DNA of 64,000 nucleotides from Pseudobdellovibrionaceae bacterium (GTDB taxonomy: Bacteria; Bdellovibrionota; Bdellovibrionia; Bdellovibrionales; Bdellovibrionaceae): positions 80,550-144,549 of the forward strand of contig JAHBUW010000012.1 in assembly GCA_019637875.1 (NCBI GenBank). The letters run 5' to 3'. Shown one piece after another: positions 24,952 to 33,145 of this stretch. The notes under the pieces were generated by a model. It was not told where the DNA came from, searched no databases, and was given only the letters and a program-made list of their open reading frames with translations. Position numbers and translations under genes: made by a program. Positions within the stretch are counted from its first letter, which is position 1, and each line of letters begins with the position of its first letter.

Positions 24952-25599
24952 ATGGCAAAAAAGAAAAGCGCTTCGAAAAAGACCCGCCCGAAGGCCGCAA
25001 AAAAAGCGGTGAAAAAAACCACGAAAAAGAAAAGCGTGCGCAAGGCCGCGACGGTGAAGAAAACCGCCAAGAAAAAGGCGGCCCCCGCGAAGGCCGGCAA
25101 GGCCATGGCGAAAACATCCGTCGCGAAGCCCGGCTACCGTGGACCCGCGATCGGCGCGATGGTTTCGGACTTTGCGCTGCCCGCCACCGGCGGTGAATTC
25201 CGTCTCTCCACGCACAAGGGACAAAAGATCGTCCTCTATTTTTATCCGAAAGACGCGACTCCCGGTTGCACGCTGGAAGGTCACGATTTTTCGAAACTCA
25301 AAAATGATTTCGCGGCCGCCGGCGCGGTGGTGATGGGTGTTTCGCGCGACGATATGAAGTCGCACGAAAAATTCAAAGCCAAAGAAGGCTACAGCGTCGA
25401 TCTCATCTCGGACGTGAACGAAGAACTTTGTCAGATCTTCGACGTCATCCAAGAGAAGAACATGTACGGCAAAAAGGTCTTGGGCGTTGAGCGCAGCACC
25501 TTCTTGATCGACGCGGACGGAAAGCTGGCGAAAGAGTGGCGGAAAGTCTCTGTGCCCGGCCACGCCGCGGAAGTCCTGGAAAGCGTCAAAGCTTTGTGA
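24952..25599 (+). CDS. bcp: BCP/PrxQ-type peroxiredoxin with histone-H1-like N-terminal tail
   Basis: 215 residues. The C-terminal about 150 residues are a thiol peroxidase: FYPKDATPGCTLEGHDF with the peroxidatic Cys106 after Pro-x-x-x-Thr. The resolving cysteine that many BCPs carry five residues later is replaced by glycine; another cysteine exists in EELCQIF. Residues 1-60 are almost only Lys, Ala, Thr and Arg (KKTTKKKSVRKAATVKK), like bacterial H1-type proteins, which suggests nucleic-acid binding. The ATG at 24952 follows GGAGG and gives this tail; the peroxidase core alone would need an internal start at about residue 70. KynB follows 7 bases downstream. Confidence 0.88.
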   Translation: MAKKKSASKKTRPKAAKKAVKKTTKKKSVRKAATVKKTAKKKAAPAKAGKAMAKTSVAKPGYRGPAIGAMVSDFALPATGGEFRLSTHKGQKIVLYFYPKDATPGCTLEGHDFSKLKNDFAAAGAVVMGVSRDDMKSHEKFKAKEGYSVDLISDVNEELCQIFDVIQEKNMYGKKVLGVERSTFLIDADGKLAKEWRKVSVPGHAAEVLESVKAL

Positions 25600-25606
25600 G
25601 TGCCCC

Positions 25607-26245
25607 GTGAGCTGGATCGACATCAGTCCCATCATCAGCGAGCGCCTCGGCGTTTTCCCCGGAGACACGCGCTTTTCGCGCGAGATTTTGCTCGACTACG
25701 CGAAGGGGCACAATCTGCGCTTGTCCGCGGTGAAAACGACGCTGCATCTGGGAGCGCATGCGGATAGCGTGGGGCACTACCATCGCGATGGCGGGGGCGT
25801 GGATCAGCGCGATGTGGGGGCTTACCTCGGAACCTGTCAGGTCGTGCACGTAAAAACGGGGCAAGGCCGCATTCAGCTCCAAGATGTCGCGGGGCTCGTC
25901 GTGAAAGCGCCGCGCGTGCTTTTTCGCACGGACTCGTTCCCGGATCCGGATCATTGGAACTCGGATTTTCGCAGCTTCTCTCCGGAGGTGCTGACGTTTT
26001 TGGCCGATCACGACGTGAAGCTCGTCGGCATCGATACGCCGAGCGTGGACCCGGAAGACTCGAAGGCTCTGGAAAGTCACCAGATCCTGCACGCGCGCGG
26101 GATGGCGGTCCTGGAAGGACTCGTGCTGACGCAGGTCGGGGAAGGACTTTACACGCTGATCGCGCCGCCGCTCTTGATCGAGGGCGCGGACGCGTCCCCC
26201 GTGCGGGCGCTTCTGCATCCGCAGGCCGGGCTGATTCCGGAATAA
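25607..26245 (+). CDS. kynB: kynurenine formamidase (arylformamidase)
   Basis: 212-residue metal-dependent hydrolase that turns N-formylkynurenine into kynurenine and formate, the step after tryptophan 2,3-dioxygenase, which is encoded about 3 kb away on the other strand. The metal-binding signature is HLGAHADSVGHYH, and FPGDTRFSREILLDY and LGTCQVVHV are typical of KynB. GTG start a few bases after the bcp stop, so probably cotranscribed with it. Neighbouring KynA supports this assignment over other cyclase-family proteins. Confidence 0.88.
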   Translation: MSWIDISPIISERLGVFPGDTRFSREILLDYAKGHNLRLSAVKTTLHLGAHADSVGHYHRDGGGVDQRDVGAYLGTCQVVHVKTGQGRIQLQDVAGLVVKAPRVLFRTDSFPDPDHWNSDFRSFSPEVLTFLADHDVKLVGIDTPSVDPEDSKALESHQILHARGMAVLEGLVLTQVGEGLYTLIAPPLLIEGADASPVRALLHPQAGLIPE

Positions 26246-26295
26246 CCCGGCGCGCGGGCGTGGTCCGCGCGGAATTTTCCCGTTACGCTTGATCG

Positions 26296-28140
26296 ATGCG
26301 TTCTTTGTTCGCTTTTCTTCTTTTGACGTTCGCGGTCGCGTTGCATCTGCACGCGCGGGTCGAGGACGGGGTCCTTCTCGTGATCGACGATCCGCGATTG
26401 CTCGCGGCTCTCGAAGAGAAGGGATTTTCGGCGCCCGAAAAGATTGAAGGCGCGAAAGTCACGCCCGCGCATCTGCAGTCCTGGTCCGCGAAACCCTTTT
26501 ACGACTCCATCCGCAAACAGCTCGTCACCGATCTCCAAGAGGTGAAGGCGGGGGACCGCGCCCTTGGCGTCACGATGGCGAACGGGCACCGCCTGTTCAA
26601 CGGCGAGTGGCTCGCGAGCCCCGACGCGCGTTTCGATCTGGTCGGCGTCGTGAATCGTCTGGACCGCGCCTCTTTTTATCGGGCCACCGACGAGGGGGCC
26701 TGCGGCGAGATTCGTTTCATCTACCGGTTGAGCTACACCCGGCGCATGAAAAATCTCGAAGGCGTCATGGAGACCGTCTACACGCGGCTGCCGATGACGT
26801 TGAACGTGGTGTACTGGGCCCCGGGCCCGGACTGTCAGGGAACCGCGAAGTTGTGGCTGCGCGCGGGCGAGCCGAAACTCGCCGACGTGGACGCGCTGCT
26901 CGCCGGCCCCCTGAAGCCCGCGCTTTTTCCGATTCAAAAACTCAAAAGCGTCGAGATCAATCTGCAGTCCGTGCGTTGGCCCTCGACGATCCGGCCGGAT
27001 TTGGGCGGGCACGCCGAGTACATCCTGCGCGTTTTTCACCGCACGGGCGGGAAGTTCGTGCCTGCGGGACTTGAGAACACCCCGGACATGGCGCGGCCGT
27101 CCTTGGGGGCGGATCTGAAAAAACACCTTCGGCAAAACGAGGTTCGTCAGGCCTTCGACGAAGGGATCGCGGTCTTACCCGAAAAGTTTCTGGCCAAACG
27201 CGCGACCTCGGTCGCCTTCTACGGGCAAAGTCGCCAGGCGAACCGGCCCTTCGAAAAATTCCTGACCGAAAAAGACGTTCGCGATCTGGTCTACGACGGC
27301 GCGAAGTTCGTGAAGTCGCCGGCGGGTTACGTGCGGCGACTGAACGAGATGTCGTGCATGGGCTGCCACCAAGGTCGCTCGATTGCGGGCTTTCATTTCG
27401 TCGGCATCGACGCTCCCGGCACGCATCCGGCGAACGCGATCAAGGTTTCGCACTCGGCGCATCTGCTGCTCGACCTGCCCCGGCGTGCGGCTTTCGTGAA
27501 GGCCGTCGCGGGCGGCACCGGCGCGGATCCCGCGCGTCCTTTCGCCGAGCGGGTCGAAACCGCGAAGGGCGGTTACGGCGAGCACTGCGGACTCGGGAAC
27601 GATCCGACGTTCAAGGCGTGGACCTGCGAAAAGGGACTCGAATGCCGACTGGAGAGCGGTCCCGCGAACGGCTCGCCGGTGGGCGTATGTCTACCGCCGC
27701 GCGGACGCGTGGAGTTGGCGCGCTCGGGCGATCCCTGTGATCCGGGCCGGATGACCCAGAACTTCAACGCCCATAAGGATCGTCTGACCGACAAAAAAAT
27801 CGAAAATTGCGGCGAGCACCGCGGCTGCTTCGCGGCCGGCGAAGGTTTCCCGGGCGGTCTTTGTTTCGGGGATTGCGATAAACTCGAAAGCGGCGAGGCC
27901 TGCGGTCTGATCGCGGTTTACGGTTTCAACGAATGCCTGTTTCAGGGAAAGCTCTTCACCGATTGCCTGAAGAACCACACGGGCCCGATCTCACTTCGCA
28001 AATGCGACGAAAATACCCCGTGCCGCGACGATTACATCTGCACCGGCACGGCCGAGGGCCCGGGCACCTGCATCCCACCCTATTTCCTGTTCCAGCTCCG
28101 CCTGGACGGCCACGTCAAACCCGTCTCCCGCGAAAGGTAG
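26296..28140 (+). CDS. large exported protein with a single CxxCH heme site
   Basis: 614 residues with signal peptide (SLFAFLLLTFAVALHLHA). Near residue 354 is SCMGCHQGRSIAGFHFVG, a c-type heme attachment site with no second one. The C-terminal about 200 residues contain many cysteines in short spacing (CEKGLEC, CGEHRGC, CFGDC, CRDDYIC), resembling disulfide-rich extracellular modules. The N-terminal part is a globular domain I do not recognise. It may be a periplasmic or surface cytochrome-like protein. Followed by a hairpin cluster with T-run. Confidence 0.72.
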   Translation: MRSLFAFLLLTFAVALHLHARVEDGVLLVIDDPRLLAALEEKGFSAPEKIEGAKVTPAHLQSWSAKPFYDSIRKQLVTDLQEVKAGDRALGVTMANGHRLFNGEWLASPDARFDLVGVVNRLDRASFYRATDEGACGEIRFIYRLSYTRRMKNLEGVMETVYTRLPMTLNVVYWAPGPDCQGTAKLWLRAGEPKLADVDALLAGPLKPALFPIQKLKSVEINLQSVRWPSTIRPDLGGHAEYILRVFHRTGGKFVPAGLENTPDMARPSLGADLKKHLRQNEVRQAFDEGIAVLPEKFLAKRATSVAFYGQSRQANRPFEKFLTEKDVRDLVYDGAKFVKSPAGYVRRLNEMSCMGCHQGRSIAGFHFVGIDAPGTHPANAIKVSHSAHLLLDLPRRAAFVKAVAGGTGADPARPFAERVETAKGGYGEHCGLGNDPTFKAWTCEKGLECRLESGPANGSPVGVCLPPRGRVELARSGDPCDPGRMTQNFNAHKDRLTDKKIENCGEHRGCFAAGEGFPGGLCFGDCDKLESGEACGLIAVYGFNECLFQGKLFTDCLKNHTGPISLRKCDENTPCRDDYICTGTAEGPGTCIPPYFLFQLRLDGHVKPVSRER

Positions 28141-28217
28141 CGCCTACCATCCGGAAGGTACCTGCTACTTTCCGAAAGGTAGCAGGTACCTTTCAGAAAG
28201 TAGATGCTACCTTTTTT
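28134..28217. repeat. GGTAC-type hairpin repeat cluster, also terminator-like
   Basis: Units of AAAGGTAGCAGGTACC alternate in both orientations. GGTACCTGCTAC (28157) pairs perfectly with GTAGCAGGTACC (28179), and GGTAGCA (28178) pairs with TGCTACC (28205), directly followed by T6. It sits between convergent genes and resembles a repetitive extragenic palindrome; the last hairpin can terminate the plus-strand gene. Confidence 0.75.
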
Positions 28218-28219
28218 CG

Positions 28220-29299
28220 CTAGTAGTGGAACGACATCCGCTTTTGCAGTTCGGCGGGGAGTGGCGGGATCTGCGAGCGCGGGATCAGGAAGGTGGCCAG
28301 GTTGAAGAGGTCGCCGTAGATTTTGTGCTTTTCGGTGGCCGAGCGCAGATAGTCGTGGCCCGAGGTGCCGCCGGTGCCGATCTTGCGGCCGAGCATCCGG
28401 TGCGCCATCAGCGCGTGTTTGTAGCGCCACTCGGTCATCTTTTCGTCGATGTTCTGCAGAACCCGCAGCAGGCGGAAGGGTTGTTGCAACGCCGGTTCGT
28501 CGCGGTAGATCTGGACGAAGAGGGCGCCCTGCAGGCCCTTCAGGCCCATACGGAAGTAGCCCTGCTCTTGCAGCTTCGCGTATTCGGCGGGTTCGAAGAT
28601 CGAGCGGAAGGTTTTCAGAGACGCTTCGATCTGCGCGCGGGTCCGGGCTTTGGTTTCGTCGTTCAAGTGGGTCGCGCTGTCCACCAGCTGCAGGTCGCCC
28701 ACGAGCAGCTTTTCGACCGCTTCGCGGTAGGTCTTCCAGAATTCGAAGTCGCCGTCTTTCAAGAAGGGCGTGCGCGCGAGCCATTTTTCGACGGCGTCGA
28801 AAAGGCTGTCGCCTTCGAGCATCTTCAGCATGCGGGTCTGCTCTTCGGGTTTCAGGGCCGCGTGGAAGGGCGTGCCGTTGAAGACCAGGCGCTGTTCGCT
28901 GCGCAAACCCAAGAGCGTTTCAATGGCGCGCCACTGGAAGCTCTGAAAACCGCTCGCCGGGAAAAGCGCGTCGCGGAAGTCCATGAAATCGAGCGGCGTC
29001 ATCGTTTCGAGGACATCGATCTGCTGGTTGATGAGCTTCTGGATCTCGAAAATGCGTTCAAGGCGCGCGCAGGCGAGACCCATCTGCGATTCGTGGACGT
29101 CTTCGCCACGGAAGATTTCGAGCACGGATTCCAGTTCCCACAGAATCTGGCGGAACCACAGCTCGTAGGTCTGGTGGACGACGATGAAGAGCATTTCGTC
29201 GTGCGCTTTCAGGCCGAACTCGGGGCCGCGCGGAACTTGAGAGCCCAAGAGCGAGTTCAGTTTCAAATAGTCGTAGTAAGTGACCGCGGGGTACTTCAT
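28220..29299 (-). CDS. kynA: tryptophan 2,3-dioxygenase
   Basis: 359-residue heme enzyme opening the indole ring of tryptophan to N-formylkynurenine. Hallmarks: DEMLFIVVHQTYELWFRQ with the distal histidine region, and WRYKHALMAHRMLGRKIG followed by GTGGTSGHDYLR with the heme-ligand histidine. It is about 80 residues longer than many bacterial TDOs and close to the eukaryotic type. The ATG overlaps the stop of the ureohydrolase gene (ATGA). Its product is the substrate of the nearby KynB. Confidence 0.96.
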   Translation of the reverse strand: MKYPAVTYYDYLKLNSLLGSQVPRGPEFGLKAHDEMLFIVVHQTYELWFRQILWELESVLEIFRGEDVHESQMGLACARLERIFEIQKLINQQIDVLETMTPLDFMDFRDALFPASGFQSFQWRAIETLLGLRSEQRLVFNGTPFHAALKPEEQTRMLKMLEGDSLFDAVEKWLARTPFLKDGDFEFWKTYREAVEKLLVGDLQLVDSATHLNDETKARTRAQIEASLKTFRSIFEPAEYAKLQEQGYFRMGLKGLQGALFVQIYRDEPALQQPFRLLRVLQNIDEKMTEWRYKHALMAHRMLGRKIGTGGTSGHDYLRSATEKHKIYGDLFNLATFLIPRSQIPPLPAELQKRMSFHY

Positions 29300-30270
29300 G
29301 TTTTCGGGCTCCCTTGGCGCTTGAGGACTTCGTGAATCGAAGAGTGAATCATCAGGGCCGCCACGCGCGATGTGCGGTTGTCGACATCATGCGGAGGCGA
29401 GACCTCGTAAATCCCCAGTCCCTTCACGTCGAAATGAGTGAAAAGCCAGGGCCACAAAAGCTGCAGATCGCGCACTTCCAGGCCCGAGGCGTTCGGCGCC
29501 GAACAGCCGGGCGCTTCGCTCGAGCGCAAGCAGTCGATGTCGAGGCTGAGAAACAAAGGACGACGCGGAGCGGGCTCAAGAACCCCGGCGAGACTTTCTT
29601 TCAAGCCGTGCTGCTGGATCTCTTCCAGGCTGACGACGCTTGCGCCATTTTGCAGCGCCCACTCCCAGTGAAAGGGGCTGTTGCAATGATTCTGAAGTCC
29701 GACCTCGACGAAGTCGAAGGTGTCGGGGAAGGCCTCGATCAAACGCCGAAACGGCGTGCCGCTCGTCGGGCCCCGGTCGAGGGGGCGCACGTCGAGGTGC
29801 GCGTCGAAATTGATGACGATGGGTTTTTCGCCGCCGTTTTTGGTGAAGGCGTCCAGAAAGCCCGCGGCGTCGGGATAGCCGTAGTCGTGACCGCCGCCGA
29901 GCGTGATCAAAAAACTTCCGCGCTCTTGGTGGTGGGCGGCCGCCGCTTGGCGCAGCAGTTCCCCGCGATCCCCGAGTCTCATGCCGTCGAAGACCCAGTC
30001 GCCTTGATCGCGCACCAAGCAGGTGCGTGGCCAGCTGCGGGCGGGCGTCATGCGGTAAAGGCACAGACGGATGGCTTCGGGGGCGAGGGCCGCTCCGGGG
30101 CGTCCGCCGTTCAGGCGAATTCCCTCATCGTCGGGATAGCCCCAAAGTGTCGCGACCTCGGGACCTAGATCCTCAAGCGTGAATTCGCCGAGGCGTGGGT
30201 CCTCGGGGTCAGACCGCGAGAAAAAGAGTTTTTCATCACACGGCTGCAAAAAAGAGTTGGGGTCTGTCAC
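29296..30270 (-). CDS. ureohydrolase (formimidoylglutamase/arginase family)
   Basis: 324 residues with the binuclear-manganese motifs of the arginase superfamily: LGGGHDYGY, INFDAHLDVRP, SLDIDCLRSSEAPGCSAP and a late IYEVSPPHDVD. The SxDxD variant with the serine/alanine-rich segment resembles formimidoylglutamases of Bacteroidetes-type HutG, yet no other histidine-degradation gene is visible. It is coupled by 4-base overlaps both to the upstream exported-protein gene (GTG start) and to the TDO gene downstream, so a role connected to tryptophan breakdown is possible but unproven. Confidence 0.82.
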   Translation of the reverse strand: MTDPNSFLQPCDEKLFFSRSDPEDPRLGEFTLEDLGPEVATLWGYPDDEGIRLNGGRPGAALAPEAIRLCLYRMTPARSWPRTCLVRDQGDWVFDGMRLGDRGELLRQAAAAHHQERGSFLITLGGGHDYGYPDAAGFLDAFTKNGGEKPIVINFDAHLDVRPLDRGPTSGTPFRRLIEAFPDTFDFVEVGLQNHCNSPFHWEWALQNGASVVSLEEIQQHGLKESLAGVLEPAPRRPLFLSLDIDCLRSSEAPGCSAPNASGLEVRDLQLLWPWLFTHFDVKGLGIYEVSPPHDVDNRTSRVAALMIHSSIHEVLKRQGSPKT

Positions 30271-30893
30271 GGATTCTTTCGCACCAGTTCGAGCGGTTTT
30301 TCAAACGCGCCCGTGTCGAGGTTGATGAATTGCAGAACCAGACGCTCGCGCTCGATCTTCATCGTCGCGATCGAAACCGACTGCGCGCCCGAAACGAAAA
30401 TCTTCCAGCGGCTGCCGGTGTCGGGCGCGACGCTGTAGTCGAACATCGCCACGCGGTCGTAACCGAGCGTGCGGGGATTGAAGATGCTGAGCGTATTGTA
30501 GGATTCGAACGTGACCAGGGCCCGGTCCTGCTTGGAGTGCCAAGGGCCGAGCAAAGAATAGAGGCCCACGAAGTCGACCGTTTGGACCAGGAAAACGGTG
30601 CCGAAGAACTCGCCTTGGCCCTGATAGAAATCCTGATCGGCGAGGCGCTCGAGATTGCGTTTGGCTTCTTCCGTGGAGGGACGCATCTCGAAGAGCGCGG
30701 TGGACTCAGGCAGCTGCAGATAGCGTGCGCCTTCCTTCACCTTCACGACGCCCGTCACCGACGCGGCGTGGGCGAAGGCGCTCAAGCAAAACACCGCGAT
30801 CCAACTTGTCAGTCTCGTCAGTGCCCAATTCCAGAATGAGGAACCTCGGCGGGCAGTTACGCTCCGGAGGCTCAAGTCGAGCTTCAACTTCAT
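30267..30893 (-). CDS. exported protein of unknown function, first gene of the TDO operon
   Basis: 208 residues with a late, long signal segment (RLTSWIAVFCLSAFAHAA) preceded by about 25 mostly basic residues. The mature part looks beta-rich (RALVTFESYNTLSIFNP, SVSIATMKIERERLVLQF) and has no cysteine. No family recognised. Another in-frame ATG lies 12 bases upstream at 30905 and could be the true start. It overlaps the ureohydrolase gene as GTGA. Confidence 0.6.
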   Translation of the reverse strand: MKLKLDLSLRSVTARRGSSFWNWALTRLTSWIAVFCLSAFAHAASVTGVVKVKEGARYLQLPESTALFEMRPSTEEAKRNLERLADQDFYQGQGEFFGTVFLVQTVDFVGLYSLLGPWHSKQDRALVTFESYNTLSIFNPRTLGYDRVAMFDYSVAPDTGSRWKIFVSGAQSVSIATMKIERERLVLQFINLDTGAFEKPLELVRKNP

Positions 30894-31027
30894 AAAGCCC
30901 ACCATGAACACCGTGATTCCGAAAGGGGGTCAATCCTGAACGTATAACTTGGCGCATTACGTCTGTTCATTTTCCTCGGTGATTTCAAGATTTCTGTTCA
31001 TAATAGAAGCACCAGGAGGGTTTGGTA

Positions 31028-31606
31028 ATGACCGACTTTGTCCGAGAACTCGAGAGAGTTTATCCGGCGACAGTCAAATCGCTGCGGCGTGCTGATCAGG
31101 AAGATCTCATCCACCAGTTTGAAAATTTCTTGATGGAAGACCTCTCGGGCGTCTCAGAGCCCGCACGTTGGCTTCCGCTGTTTCTGAAGACCCGGGCCGT
31201 TCCGGGTAAAATCTTGCAGGCTTCGGAGTGGGAGTGGGCTCACTTCGTCTGTCAAATTGTCGACTACGGTCGTCGGCCCCTGGATCCGGGGCAGATCCAC
31301 ATCAATCCGTCGATGCAGTTCATCGAGCTGCACGAGTCCGTCCCCGATTTGCGGCGGGACTCGGGTCTTTACGGAATTTTTGTGTTCGGGAACCGCGTGC
31401 ACTCGCGCCAGTTCGCGTTGGGCGAGGCCCTGCTTCTAGAGACCCTTCATGAAGATCGTAAGTTCAGTCGTTCGCAGCTGATCGAGGCGGCACGGATCGA
31501 AGCGCAGTCGTGGCCCCAGCTTCAAGCTGTCGACTGGGATTCTTTGTTGAATGAAATGACGGTGGCGGGCGTCCTGACGGAGTCGCCTCCGGCAACCACA
31601 CCCTAG
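31028..31606 (+). CDS. conserved hypothetical protein, soluble
   Basis: 192 residues, no signal peptide or membrane segment. A central segment FIELHESVPDLRRDSGLYGIFVFGNR is distinctive, and the N- and C-terminal parts are helical and acidic. No domain recognised. AGGAGGG lies before the ATG. It precedes an outer-membrane barrel gene by 9 bases and is probably cotranscribed with it. Confidence 0.7.
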   Translation: MTDFVRELERVYPATVKSLRRADQEDLIHQFENFLMEDLSGVSEPARWLPLFLKTRAVPGKILQASEWEWAHFVCQIVDYGRRPLDPGQIHINPSMQFIELHESVPDLRRDSGLYGIFVFGNRVHSRQFALGEALLLETLHEDRKFSRSQLIEAARIEAQSWPQLQAVDWDSLLNEMTVAGVLTESPPATTP

Positions 31607-31615
31607 GAGGGGCGG

Positions 31616-32161
31616 ATGAAACGGATTTTATTGGGCCTTCTGGTGAGCCTGCTGGCGACACCGGCCTTTGCGGCATCGGCGGGGAGCGGTTTCCACGTCG
31701 GGCTCAGCGCACTGAAGTACGACGAGGCTTGGTCGGGCGATGCCTATGCGACGGGCGAGCAAAAAGATAACCGTACGCACTTCGATCTCAAGCTGGGCTA
31801 TTTGTTCTCGAACTCCGTTTATGTCGGTGCTTTGTACTCCAACCTCAGTCGCAACACGACGACCGATTCACCGTCGCGCACGGCGACCGGTTTGAGCGTC
31901 GGTTACCATGCGGCTTCGGGCCTGTATTTTGACGTGAACTACTTCCTGCAAGCCGAGTACAACGTCGGCGGCAATACGACCTACAAAGAGGGTTCCGGCT
32001 TCGGCGCGGACTTCGGTTACAACATCCCGATGTCGTCGTCGTTCTACTTGGGCTTCCAGTTGTCGTACAAGTCGCTCACGTTCAAAAAGATCAACACGAT
32101 CTCGAGTTCGAATACGCAAACCGAACTCGCGCCGATGTTCAATCTCGGTTTCGTGTTCTAA
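31616..32161 (+). CDS. small outer-membrane beta-barrel protein
   Basis: 181 residues: signal peptide (ILLGLLVSLLATPAFAA), then about eight alternating amphipathic strands (FDLKLGYLFSNSVYVGALY, SGLYFDVNYFLQAEYNVGG) and the terminal FNLGFVF with C-terminal phenylalanine used for barrel assembly. Rich in Tyr, Gly, Ser and Asn like OmpX/OmpW-type porins. AGGAGGGG precedes the ATG. A terminator follows directly. Confidence 0.8.
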   Translation: MKRILLGLLVSLLATPAFAASAGSGFHVGLSALKYDEAWSGDAYATGEQKDNRTHFDLKLGYLFSNSVYVGALYSNLSRNTTTDSPSRTATGLSVGYHAASGLYFDVNYFLQAEYNVGGNTTYKEGSGFGADFGYNIPMSSSFYLGFQLSYKSLTFKKINTISSSNTQTELAPMFNLGFVF

Positions 32162-32187
32162 GAAATTCCGTTACAAAATCGGAATCG

Positions 32188-32213
32188 AAAGGCCCGCGTC
32201 AGCGGGCCTTTTT
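32188..32213 (+). terminator. Rho-independent terminator
   Basis: AAAGGCCCGC-GTCA-GCGGGCCTTT hairpin with T-run just after the barrel gene. Confidence 0.92.
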
Positions 32214-32303
32214 CGTTGGCGCGTGCCGCGCGCGGACGGCATCATGAAAGCACAAACTTTTTCCGAGACCCGCGGGCGCGGATCTTTCGATCAGGAGGAG
32301 CTG

Positions 32304-32759
32304 GTGGGGCGTAACGCCTTGGCCGCATTGACGGCCATTTTGTTTTTGCAGACGGGCTGCGCGATCTTGCACCACGTGCAGATCGGGCAAATCGACAGTC
32401 GCGACGGGAACGCCGCATGGATTCCCTTCGAGGTCATGGTCTCTGAGACCGGCGTGAACACCGAAGAGATCGGCCGCTTCGCGAAAGCCGCGAACAACGG
32501 TCAGAACAACGCCGTCAGCGACGCCGCCGCGATCGTGAGCCTGTTCCAGATCGGGCCGCGGACGGGGAATCTGGTGTACAACCAGACCTACGCCGAAAAA
32601 GTGATCTACCTTATTCACGAGAAGTGCCCGTCGGGCCGCGTGACGGGACTGATGTCCGTGCGTGAGATGCGTAAGTATCCCGCGATCTCGGGCGAAATCG
32701 TGAAAGTGACCGGTTATTGTTTACGGACCCGCAAAGCGGGGAAAGGTTCGGACACATGA
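32304..32759 (+). CDS. lipoprotein 1 of a three-paralogue operon
   Basis: 151 residues from a GTG preceded by GGAGGAG; this start gives a proper lipoprotein signal (LAALTAILFLQTGC). A longer frame from an upstream ATG has no ribosome site and would spoil the signal. The C-terminal part, HEKCPSGRVTGLMS and VKVTGYC, resembles the two following genes, so the three are paralogues. It carries an extra insert (about 35-90) the others lack. The stop overlaps gene 2 (ATGA). Confidence 0.75.
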   Translation: MGRNALAALTAILFLQTGCAILHHVQIGQIDSRDGNAAWIPFEVMVSETGVNTEEIGRFAKAANNGQNNAVSDAAAIVSLFQIGPRTGNLVYNQTYAEKVIYLIHEKCPSGRVTGLMSVREMRKYPAISGEIVKVTGYCLRTRKAGKGSDT

Positions 32760-33145
32760 AAAAGCTTTTAGGTTTGGGGTTGGCATTGAGTTTGGTATTG
32801 AGCCTTGCGGGTTGCGCGTCGATCAACTCGGTTTCGCTGACGCCCGTGCCGGCAGGACGTCAAAACGTCGTCCGTTCGCAGGTCGAAAAGACGATCATTC
32901 TTGGTTTTAACTTCGACAATGACTTCATCAATCCCATCGTACAGGACTTGAAGCGCCAATGCCCGAACGGAACCGTCACCGGTATCCTGACCAAGGATGA
33001 AATCATCAGCTACTTCCTGGTCTACACTCACCGCGTGGTCGCGACCGGTTACTGCTCCACCGCGACCACCGCGTCGGCGGGACGTCGGAACGCTGCAAGC
33101 GTTCAAGGAAGCAGCAACGCTGCGAGCGTTGAAGGTGCGGAATGA
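32756..33145 (+). CDS. lipoprotein 2 of a three-paralogue operon
   Basis: 129 residues, signal GLALSLVLSLAGC with lipobox. The core KTIILGFNFDNDFINPIVQD then LKRQCPNGTVTGI and VVATGYC shares the pattern of its neighbours. The C-terminal tail contains a near-perfect duplicated segment (NAASVQG / NAASVEG) whose DNA forms two hairpins right before gene 3. Overlaps both neighbours by 4 bases. Function unknown; the family resembles small TRL-like lipoproteins, which is only a tentative match. Confidence 0.75.
   Translation: MKKLLGLGLALSLVLSLAGCASINSVSLTPVPAGRQNVVRSQVEKTIILGFNFDNDFINPIVQDLKRQCPNGTVTGILTKDEIISYFLVYTHRVVATGYCSTATTASAGRRNAASVQGSSNAASVEGAE
33089..33130 (+). repeat. pair of tandem AACGCT-N3-AGCGTT hairpins in a coding region
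   Basis: AACGCTGCAAGCGTT (33089-33103) and AACGCTGCGAGCGTT (33116-33130) are 27 bp apart, a multiple of 3, and lie at the end of lipoprotein gene 2, just before the start of gene 3. They could tune translation of gene 3. Confidence 0.7.

Noticed and set aside
28134..28217. CRISPR array or short coding frame across the GGTAC hairpins
   Set aside because: The units are inverted relative to one another with no unique spacers, and the frames through them only repeat a translated hairpin.
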